DNA from: Streptomyces diastatochromogenes
GTDB taxonomy: Bacteria > Actinomycetota > Actinomycetes > Streptomycetales > Streptomycetaceae
Length of the DNA stretch: 64,000 nucleotides
Assembly: GCA_026913215.1 (NCBI GenBank)
Contig: JAPTYK010000001.1
Coordinates: 4,278,001 to 4,342,000, forward strand
Reading direction: 5' to 3'
Each line of letters begins with the position of its first letter. Position 1 is the first letter of the stretch. The position numbers and the translations under genes were made by a program. The notes under the pieces are model-generated. The model worked only from the letters and a program-made list of their open reading frames with translations, ran no database searches and was not told the origin of the DNA. Positions 40,296 to 49,758 of the stretch are shown here, piece after piece.

Positions 40296-40488
40296 TCGCG
40301 GGGCGGGTCGACCGCCCCGTAGAACTTCTCCGTCTCGTCGACGGCGGTCTTGAACCGCTCGTCGAAGTCCTCTCGAATGAGCGTCCGGGCCACGTAGTCC
40401 TGGACGCTCATTCCTCTTTCGCGGCGTGACTCCTGAGCCGGTCGAGCAGCTCACTGTCGATGCGCAGGCTGAGCACTGTCGATCCCAT
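40266..40488 (-). CDS. Ribbon-helix-helix (CopG/Arc-like) DNA-binding protein
   Basis: A short gene too small and too broken to stand out. From ATG 40488 the frame reads MGSTVLSLRIDSELLDRLRS then HAAK. After one restored base near 40415 it continues RGMSVQDYVARTLIREDFDE then RFKTAVDETEKFYG, ending at TAG 40266-40268. This is a ribbon-helix-helix fold with its N-terminal beta strand (TVLSLRID), of the kind found in antitoxins and small repressors; no toxin gene adjoins. Its 3' end overlaps the convergent purine permease gene by about 30 bp. The product is about 74 residues. Confidence 0.65.
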
Positions 40489-40675
40489 GCCGTTCAGGGT
40501 CGGGGCAGGCGGGGGCTCTTTGCGTCACTTTCCGGATCCGACTCACTCATTTGGGTGATACATGGATGCCGAAGCGTGACCTGCGGGGCCCTGTGCTGCC
40601 ACCCCGGTAGGGGTGGGGCGGGTGTGATGCGTGCTACCTCCGTCGCTTCCCGTTGGTATTTAGACAGAGTAATGA

Positions 40676-40686
40676 GTTAGGCTAAC
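40676..40686. promoter_or_regulatory. Operator-like palindrome at marR start
   Basis: GTTAGGCTAAC is an 11-bp palindrome with a single central base, ending five bases before the marR ATG. It leaves no room for a ribosome-binding site. It may be the autoregulatory site for the MarR-MFS pair, with leaderless translation. Confidence 0.55.
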
Positions 40687-40690
40687 GAAC

Positions 40691-41134
40691 ATGCCAGACC
40701 TGTCCCACGGCACCGCCGACGACGACGCGGCCGTGAACGCGCTCCGCTCCTCCGTCATGCGACTGGGCCGACGCCTCAAGCACCAGCGCGTCGACGAGTC
40801 GCTGAGCCCCACCGAGATGTCGGTGCTCGGCACCCTGTCGCTCTGCGGCTCCGCCACCCCCGGTGAGCTGGCCCGCAAGGAGCACGTCCAGCCGCCCTCG
40901 ATGACCCGCATCGTCGCGCTGCTCGAAGCCAAGGGACTGGTCCGGCTGGAGCCGCACCCCGACGACCGCAGGCAGAAGGTCGTCAGCCAGACCGAGCAGG
41001 CCGAAGCCATGCTCGAAGAGTCCCGCCGCAAGCGGAACGCCTGGCTGGCCGCCCTCGCCGAAGGACTGGACGAGGACGAATGGGCGAAGCTGCGCGCGGC
41101 CGCCCCGGTCCTGGAGAAGCTCGCCCATCTCTGA
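40691..41134 (+). CDS. MarR-family regulator
   Basis: A 147-residue intact winged-helix regulator: SPTEMSVLGTLSLCGSATPG, ARKEHVQPPSMTRIVALLEA (recognition helix), and the wing LVRLEPHPDDRRQKVVSQTE. The MFS transporter gene starts 28 bp downstream on the same strand, so it probably represses that exporter in response to its substrate. There is no ribosome-binding site before ATG 40691, and a palindrome abuts it, suggesting a leaderless transcript. Only one cysteine (in LSLCG) is present, so a redox-switch mechanism is not indicated. Confidence 0.9.
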   Translation: MPDLSHGTADDDAAVNALRSSVMRLGRRLKHQRVDESLSPTEMSVLGTLSLCGSATPGELARKEHVQPPSMTRIVALLEAKGLVRLEPHPDDRRQKVVSQTEQAEAMLEESRRKRNAWLAALAEGLDEDEWAKLRAAAPVLEKLAHL

Positions 41135-41161
41135 ACCGATGCGCCAAGGAGGCGACGCACT

Positions 41162-42514
41162 TTGAGTACGGGACACGGAGCAGACTCCGCACCCGTCCAT
41201 CAACCCACCCCCGACACCCGCGGGCGGGGAGGAACCCTCTTCGGGGGTACCTTCTCCTCGCTCGGGATCCGGAACTACCGGCTGTTCTTCACCGGAGCGA
41301 TCGTCTCCAACACCGGTACGTGGATGGCCCGGATCACCCAGGACTGGCTGGTCCTGAGCCTCACCGGCTCGGCCGCCGCCGTCGGCATCACGACGGCCCT
41401 GCAGTTCCTGCCGATGCTGCTCTTCGGGCTGTACGGCGGCGTCATCGCCGACCGCTACCCCAAGCGGCGCCTGCTGCTCGTCAGCCAGGCCGCCCTCGGC
41501 CTGTGCGGGCTGGCGCTCGCCGCGCTCACCCTCTCGGGATCCATCCAGGTCTGGCACGTGTACGTCATCGCGTTCCTGCTCGGCATGGTGACCGTCGTCG
41601 ACAACCCGGCCCGGCAGACCTTCGTCTCCGAGATGGTCGGCCCCCAGCAGCTCCGCAACGCCGTCTCCCTGAACTCCGCGAACTTCCAGTCCGCGCGGCT
41701 CGTCGGACCCGCCGTCGCCGGTGTCCTCATCGCCGGGGTCGGCAGCGGCTGGGCCTTCCTGCTCAACGGCCTCTCCTTCCTCGCGCCCCTCGTGAGCCTG
41801 CTGCTCATGCGGACGGGCGAGCTCCACAAGGTGGAGCGCGTCGCCCGGGGCAAGGGCCAGCTGCGGGAGGGGCTGCGGTACGTGGCCGGGCGGCCCGACC
41901 TGATCTGGCCGATCGTCCTCGTCGGCTTCATCGGCACCTTCGGGTTCAACTTCCCGATCTGGCTCACCGCCTTCTCCGGCGAGGTCTTCCACGTCGGCGC
42001 CGGCTCGTACGGCCTCCTCAACACCCTCATGGCGGCCGGCTCCCTCGTGGGCGCCCTCGCCGCCGCCCGCCGCGGCTCGACCCGGCTGCGGATGCTGGTG
42101 ATCGCCGCCGCCGTCTTCGGCGTCCTGGAGATCGCGGCGGCCCTGTCGCCGACGTTCTGGCTGTTCGCGCTGCTGCTCGTGCCCATCGGCATGATCGGCC
42201 TCACGGTCAACATCACCGCGAACTCGGCCGTCCAGATGGCCACCGACCCCGCCATGCGCGGCCGGGTCATGAGCCTCTACATGATGGTCTTCGCCGGCGG
42301 CACCCCGATCGGCGCCCCGCTCCTCGGCTGGGTCACCGACACCTACGGCGCCCGCGTCGGCTTCGCCACGGGCGGCGTGATCTCCCTCGCCGCAGCGGTC
42401 GCCATCGGCCTCGTCCTCGCCCGCGTCGGCGACCTCAAGGTCGCGATGGGCTGGCACCACGGGCACCCGCGGGTCCGGTTCGTGGCGCGCGAGCGGCTGG
42501 CGACGGCCGCGTAG
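41162..42514 (+). CDS. MFS efflux transporter (EntS/MFS_3-like)
   Basis: A 450-residue intact transporter with twelve hydrophobic segments. Signatures are NYRLFFTGAIVSNTGTWMAR near the N-terminus, GVIADRYPKRRLLLVSQAAL (motif A), DNPARQTFVSEMVGPQQLRN, and GRVMSLYMMVFAGGTPIGAP. These fit the MFS_3 group of exporters. TTG 41162 is the start, with AAGGAGG eight bases upstream. It is cotranscribed with marR at 40691; the natural substrate is unknown. Confidence 0.9.
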   Translation: MSTGHGADSAPVHQPTPDTRGRGGTLFGGTFSSLGIRNYRLFFTGAIVSNTGTWMARITQDWLVLSLTGSAAAVGITTALQFLPMLLFGLYGGVIADRYPKRRLLLVSQAALGLCGLALAALTLSGSIQVWHVYVIAFLLGMVTVVDNPARQTFVSEMVGPQQLRNAVSLNSANFQSARLVGPAVAGVLIAGVGSGWAFLLNGLSFLAPLVSLLLMRTGELHKVERVARGKGQLREGLRYVAGRPDLIWPIVLVGFIGTFGFNFPIWLTAFSGEVFHVGAGSYGLLNTLMAAGSLVGALAAARRGSTRLRMLVIAAAVFGVLEIAAALSPTFWLFALLLVPIGMIGLTVNITANSAVQMATDPAMRGRVMSLYMMVFAGGTPIGAPLLGWVTDTYGARVGFATGGVISLAAAVAIGLVLARVGDLKVAMGWHHGHPRVRFVARERLATAA

Positions 42515-42625
42515 GCGCGGGCGTCCGGCCGGCCTGAAGGTGCCGGGCCCCCTGACCTCTCGCTCGCGCGTGCGAAGATCGCCGGGCCGTGCAGGTGATG
42601 ATCAGGAAAGGGGGCTTGCACGCCC

Positions 42626-44013
42626 ATGCCGCTGACCCGCCGCAACGTCCTGACCGCGATGGCCGCCGCTCCGGTCCTCGCGCCCGCCCTCGCTCCCGCC
42701 GGAGCCGCGCAGGCGGCCGTCCCGCAGACGGCCCTCCCGACGGCCGAGCCCGCGGTCTGGCCCGCCGCCGTCACCCTGCCCGAGGGGCACAGGTTCGACC
42801 TGAAGTCCCAGCCCGCCGATCTGCTCGGCAGGAGATCCTCCTCGAACACACCAGGGTGCACCAGCAGGTCGCCTTCGACCCGGTGACCGGCCTGGCCTAT
42901 GCCGTACAGCTCATGAGCGGCGGCCGCCGCCTCCCGGACGAGGACCCGAACGCTCCCGCGCTGTCCACGACGGACCGCAACCAGCGGGGCGACCTCTGCG
43001 TCAACCAGCTCGCGCCCGACGGCACGGTCCTCGCCGTCATGCACCTGCGGGGCTTCGGCCACGGCGGCGGACTCGGCGTCGAGCACGTCGACGGCACGCC
43101 CTGGCTCTGGCTGGAGACCGACGCGGACCGCGTCGCCGAGGGCTTCGCCTACGGCAGGCACATCGGCCGGATCGCGTTCACGCCCGGTGCCGTCGTCGAC
43201 GCGGGGAGCAGCCTCGTCGAGGTCTTCGACCCCGTCCCCGGCGCCTCGTCCGTCACCCCGGCCCTGGACCTCGACCACGGCCGCATCGCGGTCCGCCACG
43301 TGTCGTCGAGCGGCGCCGCGGAGTACCGCGTCTACGGGCTCGACGCCTTCAAGAACCGCGTCTTCACCCCGGACCGCAGCTTCCCGGCGCAGTACACCAC
43401 CCAGTCCTGGTGCCTGTACGGGAACCTCCTCTACCAGAACCAGGGCAGCGCCTACAGCGCCACCAACCCGAGTCCCGGCAACTCCTGGTGGACCGTCTAC
43501 GACGTCCTCACCGGCGCGGTGGTCGAGCGGACCTTCAACGCCACCGCGCTCGACCTGACCCACCGCGAGACCGAAGCGATCACCGTCCGCCGAACGCCCG
43601 TGGGGCCGCAGCTCGTCTTCGGCTTCGCCACCCAGGAGACACGACACATGGCCCTTTACGGCATCTCCGGCACCACCGTCCCGTGGACCGACCTGGCCTA
43701 CGACCCCGCCTTCACCGCCACCGACAGCTACCGCCCGCAGTACCGCCTGTCGGGCGACCGCGTCGACCTCCGCCTCCGGGTGACCCGCGTCGACGGGAAG
43801 CCGTGGGCCAGCGGTACGACGATCCTCACGCTCCCGCAGCACCTCCGCCCCGGCCGCACCCAGGGCATGGTGGGCACGGCGACCGGCGCCGGCACGATCA
43901 CCGGCCCCCTCGCCGTCCGCTGGGAGGTCACCCCCGACGGTCAGCTGCGCGTCTACGACGAGCGCGGTTTCGCCGGCTGGATCGCACTGGACGCCGGCTA
44001 CTTCACCAGCTGA
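42626..44013 (+). CDS. Tat-exported beta-propeller-like protein
   Basis: A secreted protein of about 462 residues. The N-terminus MPLTRRNVLTAMAAAPVLAP is a twin-arginine (Tat) signal (TRRNVLTA), cleaved near AQAA. After a frame break near 42825 the body reads EILLEHTRVHQQVAFDPVTG, WLWLETDADRVAEGFAYGRH, NLLYQNQGSAYSATNPSPGN, and ends in ARGFAGWIALDAGYFTS-like sequence. This resembles the phage receptor-binding/TagC-like propeller family, often annotated in Streptomyces as baseplate or teichoic-acid protein C. I infer cell-surface or glycan binding, not enzymatic activity. It is isolated, with no phage genes nearby. Confidence 0.6.
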
Positions 44014-44062
44014 CCGAACCGACCGGGCGGCGGGCCGGGACAACGGCCCTTTCCGGGCCTCC

Positions 44063-44562
44063 TCACACCCGCCGCTCCAGCACCTGCCCCGGCCAGTCGT
44101 TCACCTCGAACGTCTCCGTACGGGTGAACCCCTGCCCCTCGTAGTACGCGACCAGCCGCCCCTCGCTGCCCGCGAAGCAGTCCACGCGGAGCAGCGACAC
44201 CCCCGGCGCCGGGTCTCGGCCTCGGCGTGGGCCAGGAGCGCCGCGCCCACCCTGTGCCCGTGGAAACGCGCGTCCGTCGCCAGCAGCCGCACGTACACCT
44301 CCGGCTCGTCGGCCGGCTCGATGTACTGGCCCGGGTGCGGCGTCAGCGTCATCGTGCCCGCCGGCACCCCGTCGATCTCCACGATCCACGGATCACCCTC
44401 GGCCATCGTCCGCGCGACCTGCTCCACCGCCTTGGGCCGTCCGGAGAACGACTCCGTGCCCCACTGGGCGGTGATCCCCTTGCCGTTCAGCCACACCACG
44501 GCGCTGTCGAGTATCGCGAGTATCGCGGGGAGGTCCTCGGCCCCGCCCTTCCTGATCTTCAT
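44063..44562 (-). CDS. GNAT-family N-acetyltransferase
   Basis: About 165 residues. The N-terminus is MKIRKGGAEDLPAILAILDS; the acetyl-CoA loop region is VRLLATDARFHGHRVGAALL (H-R-V-G-A). After a frame break near 44215 the end reads LLRVDCFAGSEGRLVAYYEG then QGFTRTETFEV, the family's final strands. It resembles acetyltransferases annotated as acting on small amines; the substrate is unknown. It is divergent from the VCBS exoprotein gene. Confidence 0.78.
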
Positions 44563-44643
44563 TCCGGAGAGGTTAGCCGTACAACCCTTCGACGGAGTGG
44601 TGAGTCGTAAGTGACGTATCCATTGACTTGGGGGGAATACGTC

Positions 44644-46936
44644 TTGCGTACTGCTTTGTCTCGTCGTGTCTCGGTGTCCGTGGCCGTCGTCCTGTCCGTG
44701 GCCGCGGCCACTCCGTCCTCGCGCCCGCCGCCATCGCCGCTCCCGTGGCGGCCGCCGCCCCGGCCTCGGCGGCCACCGCGCCGATCAAGGTGCCGTTCCT
44801 CGCGTCGGGCGGGTGGGTGACAGGGGCGGGGGCCACCGGGTTCCTGTCCACGGACGGGAGGGCACGAACCGCTGGACCCGGTACGCGGACGGGGTCTCGA
44901 CCGTGGTCCCGAAGGGCGAGACCGACGGCGCCGTCGGCTCCGCCTCGGACGTCGTGGCGGTCGTCACGCCCGTGTACCACCGTCCGGCGGACGAGCGGGT
45001 GAAGCTGTACGACATGGCCACCGGCGCCGCGCCCGTCACCGTCGAACTGGGCGGAGCCGCCAGAGGGCAGGTCGTGAAGGCGGTGGGGTCGGTCCTCGTC
45101 GTGAACGAGGCCGAGGCCTACCCGAAGATCGTCAGCGCGAGCGGGGGCACGGTCACCGTCCGGCAGGTGGAGGCCCTGCACGAGAACAGCCTCTACCGCT
45201 CCTTCTCCGCCGGCGACAGCCTGCCCGGCGTCGTCTTCGGCCGTTACAGCTCCTATTGGCCCAGCACGGGTGAGAGCGAGGACATGGCGGTCGTCGACCT
45301 CGCGACCGGCCGTGTCACCGAGCGGTACGCGCCCCAGGGGGACAAGACGTACTGGTGGCGGGACCTTCGCAGCATCTCGCCGAGCCATGTCGCGTGGACG
45401 GAGCGCGCCGACGGGAAGGTCGTCCTCGCGTCGGCGAAGCGCGGTTCGGCCGAGGTCACCCGCGTTCCGCTCGACTACGCCGGTGACGCCGAGCTCACCG
45501 GTGGTCTCCTCGGCGACTGGTTCATGTCCGACGACAGCGGCGCGGCCACGCCGGGGGCGCCCCGGCGGGCGTTCACGGCCCGGTCGCTGACCGACGGGAC
45601 GACCGTTCCGGTGCTCGCCCACGCGGAGAGCGTGACGAAGGGGCCCGGCAACACCCTGATCGCCCTCGGCGTCACCGCCGAGCACGGCGAAGGCGTCTAC
45701 CGGATCGCGGTCGGCGCGGACGGGAAGCCGGCCGCCGAGCTGATCGCCTCCACCGGCGAGACCGACGGGGGCACCGCCCCCCTGGAGTACGCCGGAAACT
45801 CCGTCCCGGCCGTCATCGACCTCGACGGCGTCGCCACGACCCGCCTGGCCTGGAAGTTCTCCAGCACCAAGGCCGACCTGGTCGTCGAGCTCACGCACAA
45901 GGCCTCGTCGCGGCGCTTCACGCAGACCGTCCGCCCCGGCACCACGGGCACCGGGGTCTTCCCGGACGGTTCCCTGGGCATCGACTGGGCCGGTGTGGTG
46001 GGCGACGCTCCCGACGGGATCCAGGAGGGCGCTCTCAACGGCGCGTACACCTGGAAGGTGACGGCCAAGCCCTGGAACGGCATGCCGGCCGTCACCGCCA
46101 CCGGCGAGTTCACCGTCACCCGTACGCCGAAGGCGCACGACTACACCGACAACGGCTCGCCCGACCTGTTCGTGCGTCCGGCGAGCGGCTATCTCGACCG
46201 GGTCGACACCCTCTGGGACGACGCCTCCGGGCGGCTCGTCCCGGCCCGTCCCGGCTGGGCGTCCACGGTGTCCAGGCTGAACTGGAACGCGTACGACCGC
46301 ATCGAGTCCGCCGGTGACCTCGCGGGCTCCACGGCGCCCGACGTCATCAGCCGCGACAAGAGCGGTGTGCTGTGGCTGCACCTGGGGAACAAGAGCGGCT
46401 TCGTCGAGGAGCCCGCCCGGAAGGTCGGCGGTGGCTGGGGCGCCTACAACCTGCTCGCGGGCGGCAGCGAGCTGACCGGCGACGGCCGGGCGGACCTGGT
46501 CGCCGTCGACAAGGCCGGAGACCTCTACTTGTACGAGGGCACGGGCTACGCGTCCGCTCCGTACGCGCCCCGCAAGAAGATCGGCTTCGGCTGGGGGATC
46601 TACAACGACCTGGTCGCCGTCGGGAACGTCGCGGGCGGGCCGGCCGGCGACCTCGTCGCGCGCGACAAGGCGGGTGTGCTGTGGCTGTACCTGGGCAAGG
46701 GCGACGGCTCGTACGCCCAGCGGGTCAAGATCGGCGGCGGCTGGAACGAGTACCGGGACATCGTCGGCATCGGCGACGGCAACAAGGACGGCCGGCCCGA
46801 CCTGTACGTGCGGACCGCGACGAACCAGGCGTACTTCTACGCCGGTACGGGCAGCTGGCGGGCGCCCTTCGCGCCTCGTTCGGCCACCCAGGTCGGGGTC
46901 GCGCCGACCGGGACGACGTACCACCAGGTCTTCTGA
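44644..46936 (+). CDS. Secreted VCBS/FG-GAP-repeat protein
   Basis: A secreted protein of about 763 residues. The signal peptide (LSRRVSVSVAVVLSVAAAT onward) is broken by frame shifts near 44712 and 44863. A central ~430-residue region of beta strands is followed by C-terminal repeats such as DVISRDKSGVLWLHLGNKSG, DLVARDKAGVLWLYLGKGDG and GIGDGNKDGRPDLYVRTATN, each with the calcium-binding-like D-x-D-x-D-G pattern of FG-GAP/VCBS repeats. TTG 44644 is preferred because GGGGGGAAT lies just upstream; an identical leader precedes the homologue at 60462. The role is probably extracellular binding. No catalytic domain is seen. Confidence 0.8.
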
Positions 46937-46985
46937 GGCGACCGGGTGTTCTGACGCCGGGGGCCGAGCCTGCCAGACTTTCCCC

Positions 46986-47563
46986 ATGAGGCTCTTCGCC
47001 GCCGTCGTGCCCCCGCCGGGGCAGCTGGACGAGCTCGGCCACGTCGTCGACCGGCTGCGCCGACTGCCCGGTGCGGACCGGCTCCGCTGGACCTCGCGGC
47101 CCGGGTGGCACCTGACGCTCGCGTTCATGGGGAGGTCGGGGAGGAGCTGCTGCCAGAGCTGCGGGTGCGGATGGAGAGGGCGGCGCACGGACGCCGCCCT
47201 TCTCCTGCGGCTGCACGGGGCGGGCACTTCGGGCGGCGGGCGCTGTGGGCGGGGTGGCCGGGGATCTGGAGACGCTGCGGCTGCTCGCGGAGCGGTCGGA
47301 CGCGGCGGCGCGGCGGTCGGGGGTGTCGATGGAGGAGCACCGCCGCTACCAGGCGCATCTGACCGTCGGCCGGGCGCGGGGGGACGGGGTGGGGCTCGGT
47401 TCGTTCGTGGAGGAGCTCGGGGGGTTCGAGGGGACGAGGTGGCGGGTCGGGGAGCTGGTGCTCGTGCGGTCGAACCTGCCGGGGGCGGGTGCCGGGTGCG
47501 CGGCCCCGGTACGAGGCGGTCGGGGCCTGGCCCCTTGAGGGGGCGGAGGGGCGGGCGGGTTAA
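46986..47563 (+). CDS. thpR: 2'-5' RNA ligase-like phosphodiesterase (ThpR)
   Basis: A 2H-phosphoesterase with both signature motifs: WHLTLAFMG (HxT) and RYQAHLTVGRARG (HxT). The N-terminus MRLFAAVVPPPGQLDELGHV is typical. Frame breaks near 47130, 47250 and 47490 disrupt a protein of about 190 residues. ThpR-type enzymes hydrolyse cyclic phosphodiesters of RNA, and the ligase activity is a reverse reaction seen in vitro. ATG 46986 has no obvious ribosome-binding site. Confidence 0.75.
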
Positions 47564-47572
47564 CCTCGTCTG

Positions 47573-47662
47573 GTGGACCCGAAGACCAGGAACCGGATCA
47601 TGGCCGGTGTGCTCGTACTGATGTTCGCGATCGTCGCGGTGGCCTCGGTGGTCGGTCAGTAG
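47573..47662 (+). CDS. Conserved 29-residue membrane peptide
   Basis: A tiny ORF: VDPKTRNRIMAGVLVLMFAI followed by VAVASVVGQ. It has a basic N-terminus and one hydrophobic helix. I recall near-identical peptides (starting MDPRTRNRIMAGVLVLMF) in other Streptomyces, which argues that it is real. GTG 47573 begins 10 bases after the RNA-ligase-like gene, so it is probably cotranscribed. The function is unknown. Confidence 0.6.
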   Translation: MDPKTRNRIMAGVLVLMFAIVAVASVVGQ

Positions 47663-47714
47663 CCCTCCGTACCGGCTGCGTACCCACCCCGTACCCACGC
47701 TGTGGGAAGTCCCT

Positions 47715-47736
47715 TGCTTCGAGTGCGCTCGAAGCA
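47715..47736. promoter_or_regulatory. MerR-type inverted-repeat promoter element
   Basis: TGCTTCGAG and CTCGAAGCA form a perfect 9-bp inverted repeat with a TGCG spacer, 16 bp before the aldo/keto reductase ATG. Streptomyces reductase genes controlled by MerR-family activators often have this arrangement. No merR gene is adjacent. Confidence 0.6.
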
Positions 47737-47751
47737 GTTGGCTTGGCGCCC

Positions 47752-48741
47752 ATGGAGTACACGCAGCTCGGACGCACCGGACTCAAGGTCAGCCGACTCG
47801 TCCTCGGGACGATGAACTTCGGACCGCAGACGGACGAAGCCACCAGTCACGCCATCATGGACACCGCCCTCGACGCGGGGCTCAACTTCTTCGACACGGC
47901 CAATGTGTACGGCTGGGGCGAGAACAAGGGGCGGACGGAGGAGATCGTCGGCTCCTGGTTCGCCCAGGGCGACGGCCGCCGTGACCGTACGGTCCTCGCC
48001 ACCAAGGTCTACGGGAACATGGGCCCCGACGGCGAGGCCTGGCCCAACCACGACAAGCTGTCCGCCCTGAACATCCGGCGGGCCGTCGAGGCCAGCCTGA
48101 AGCGGCTCGGCACCGACTACATCGACGTCTACCAGTTCCACCACATCGACCGCGCCACTCCCTTCGAGGAGATCTGGCAGGCCGTCGACGTGCTCATCCA
48201 GCAGGGCAAGGTGCTGTACGCGGGCTCGTCCAACTTCCCCGGGTACAAGATCGCCCAGGCCAACGAGGTCGCCGCCCGGCGCGGCTCGGTCGGGCTCGTC
48301 AGCGAGCAGTGCCTCTACAACCTGTTCGAGCGGCGCGCCGAGATGGAGGTGATCCCGGCCGCCCAGGAGTACGGCCTCGGGGTCATCCCCTGGTCGCCGC
48401 TGCACGGCGGTCTGCTCGGCGGCGTCCTGAAGAAGGAGGCCGAGGGCAAGCGGCGCACCGAGGGGCGCGCGGCGGCCACGCTCGCGGACCCGGAGTCGCG
48501 GGCGAAGCTCCAGGCCTACGAGGACCTGCTCGACAAGCACGGCCTCCAGCCGGGCGAGACGGCCCTCGCCTGGCTGCTCACCCGCCCCGGTGTCACCGGT
48601 CCGATCGTCGGGCCCCGCACCCCGGAGCAGCTGGCGGGCGCGCTGCGCGCGCTGGAGCTGGAGCTGAGCGAGGAGCTTCTGGCGGGTCTCGACGAGGTCT
48701 TCCCGGGGCCGGGGGCGTCTCCGGAGGCCTTTGCCTGGTGA
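47752..48741 (+). CDS. Aldo/keto reductase
   Basis: A 329-residue intact NADP(H)-dependent reductase with the catalytic tetrad Asp48, Tyr53 (FFDTANVYGWG), Lys85 (LATKVYG) and His130/131 (VYQFHHID). It resembles the YghZ/voltage-gated potassium-channel beta-subunit-like group (EYTQLGRTGLKVSRLVLGTM; VLYAGSSNFPGYKIAQA; VIPWSPLHGGLLGG). ATG 47752 is preferred over TTG 47743. The strong inverted repeat in the promoter suggests induction by an electrophile or oxidant via a MerR-type activator. The likely role is aldehyde detoxification. Confidence 0.9.
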   Translation: MEYTQLGRTGLKVSRLVLGTMNFGPQTDEATSHAIMDTALDAGLNFFDTANVYGWGENKGRTEEIVGSWFAQGDGRRDRTVLATKVYGNMGPDGEAWPNHDKLSALNIRRAVEASLKRLGTDYIDVYQFHHIDRATPFEEIWQAVDVLIQQGKVLYAGSSNFPGYKIAQANEVAARRGSVGLVSEQCLYNLFERRAEMEVIPAAQEYGLGVIPWSPLHGGLLGGVLKKEAEGKRRTEGRAAATLADPESRAKLQAYEDLLDKHGLQPGETALAWLLTRPGVTGPIVGPRTPEQLAGALRALELELSEELLAGLDEVFPGPGASPEAFAW

Positions 48742-48748
48742 CCCCTTC

Positions 48749-49294
48749 CTAAGGGGTTCCCAGCCAGCTCGTGGCGTCCAGGCGGAACGCCGTCTCGGAG
48801 GGGACGACGTTCCGCAGGGCCGCCTCCAGGTCGCGGACGCGGTCCGCGCCGAGGGCCGTCATCCACTCGGCCCGCAGTTCGTCGAAGATCGCGGCGGAGC
48901 GGGCGAGGGCGTCGTATCCGCGCGGGGTGAGCCGGACGAGTTTGCGGCGGGCGTCGGCGGGGTCGTCGGTGCGCTCGGCGTAGCCGACGGCGAGCAGCCG
49001 GTCGACGGTCTTGCCGGCGGCCTGCTTGGAGACGCCGAGGCGCCGCCCGATGTCGCTGGCGGTGGCGCCGTGGACGCCGATGGCCTGCATGGCGAAGCCG
49101 TGGGCCGGGCGCATGTCGGGGTGGCCCTCGGCGGCGAGGCGGGCGTGCAGCCGGTCGATGAGGGTGCGGAAGCCGCCGAAGAGGAGCAGGGGCAGTTCGT
49201 ACCCGGGGGTGCGGTCGTTCCCGGGCACCCCCTTGCCCTTATCGACAACCTGGTTTACGTTCTCTCCAGCGACATGGTCAACCATGTTGTCCAT
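48749..49294 (-). CDS. MarR-family regulator divergent from ahpD-like gene
   Basis: A winged-helix regulator: RPAHGFAMQAIGVHGATASD, IGRRLGVSKQAAGKTVDRLL (recognition helix), AVGYAERTDDPADARRKLVR (wing). The longest frame from ATG 49294 gives 181 residues, but the first ~22 (MDNMVDHVAGENVNQVVDKG) are coded by operator-like repeats. GTG 49228, with AAGG seven bases upstream, may be the true start. No cysteine is present in the domain. It probably controls itself and the divergent CMD/AhpD gene at 49324. The frame is intact. Confidence 0.85.
   Translation of the reverse strand: MDNMVDHVAGENVNQVVDKGKGVPGNDRTPGYELPLLLFGGFRTLIDRLHARLAAEGHPDMRPAHGFAMQAIGVHGATASDIGRRLGVSKQAAGKTVDRLLAVGYAERTDDPADARRKLVRLTPRGYDALARSAAIFDELRAEWMTALGADRVRDLEAALRNVVPSETAFRLDATSWLGTP
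49276..49292. promoter_or_regulatory. MarR operator candidate in divergent promoter
   Basis: GGTCAACCATGTTGTCC is a near-perfect palindrome (one mismatched pair). A related half-match (GACAACCTGGTTTAC) follows at about 49239-49253. They lie between the divergent MarR and AhpD-like genes. Confidence 0.55.
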
Positions 49295-49323
49295 TCTAGT
49301 CCGATGTCCAGGGGGAACCAGCC

Positions 49324-49746
49324 TTGTCCGTCACCACCGATCTGTCCGCCCGTACCGCCGCCACCGTCGCCCTCCTCAAGGAGACCTCCCCGGAGACCCT
49401 CGACGGCTTCCTCAAGCTCAGCGCGGCCTTCGAGTCCACCACCCTCGACCCGCACTCCCGCGAGACCGTCATCCTGACCGTCGCCGAACGCCACCAGTGC
49501 CACCTCTGCGTCGACATGCACGAGGCCAAGATGGCCTCCCTCGGCCCGGCCCCCGACGCCGAACGCCTCGCCGCCGTCCGGACGTTCACCCTCCGGGTCC
49601 TCGCCTCCTCCGGCGCGGTCGGCGACGAGGACCTCGCCGACTTCGAGAAGGCCGGCTACACCCGGCGCAACGCCCTGGAGGTCGTCCTCGGCATCGGTAC
49701 GTACACGGTGTCGACCTTCGCGAACCGCCTGGTCCGCGCCGCCTGA
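49324..49746 (+). CDS. Carboxymuconolactone decarboxylase/AhpD-family protein
   Basis: A 140-residue AhpD-like protein with the active-site pattern ERHQCHLCVDMH: Glu55, Cys59, Cys62 and His66, as in alkylhydroperoxidase D. It probably reduces peroxides or acts as a disulfide reductase. TTG 49324 has GGGGGAA upstream. It is divergent from a MarR regulator, a frequent arrangement for peroxide- or electrophile-responsive pairs. The frame is intact. Confidence 0.88.
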   Translation: MSVTTDLSARTAATVALLKETSPETLDGFLKLSAAFESTTLDPHSRETVILTVAERHQCHLCVDMHEAKMASLGPAPDAERLAAVRTFTLRVLASSGAVGDEDLADFEKAGYTRRNALEVVLGIGTYTVSTFANRLVRAA

Positions 49747-49758
49747 ACCGGTGAACCG

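Noticed and set aside
42626..44013. A prophage remnant suggested by the phage-like propeller protein
   Set aside because: The gene has a Tat signal peptide and stands alone among chromosomal genes; no other phage genes are present.
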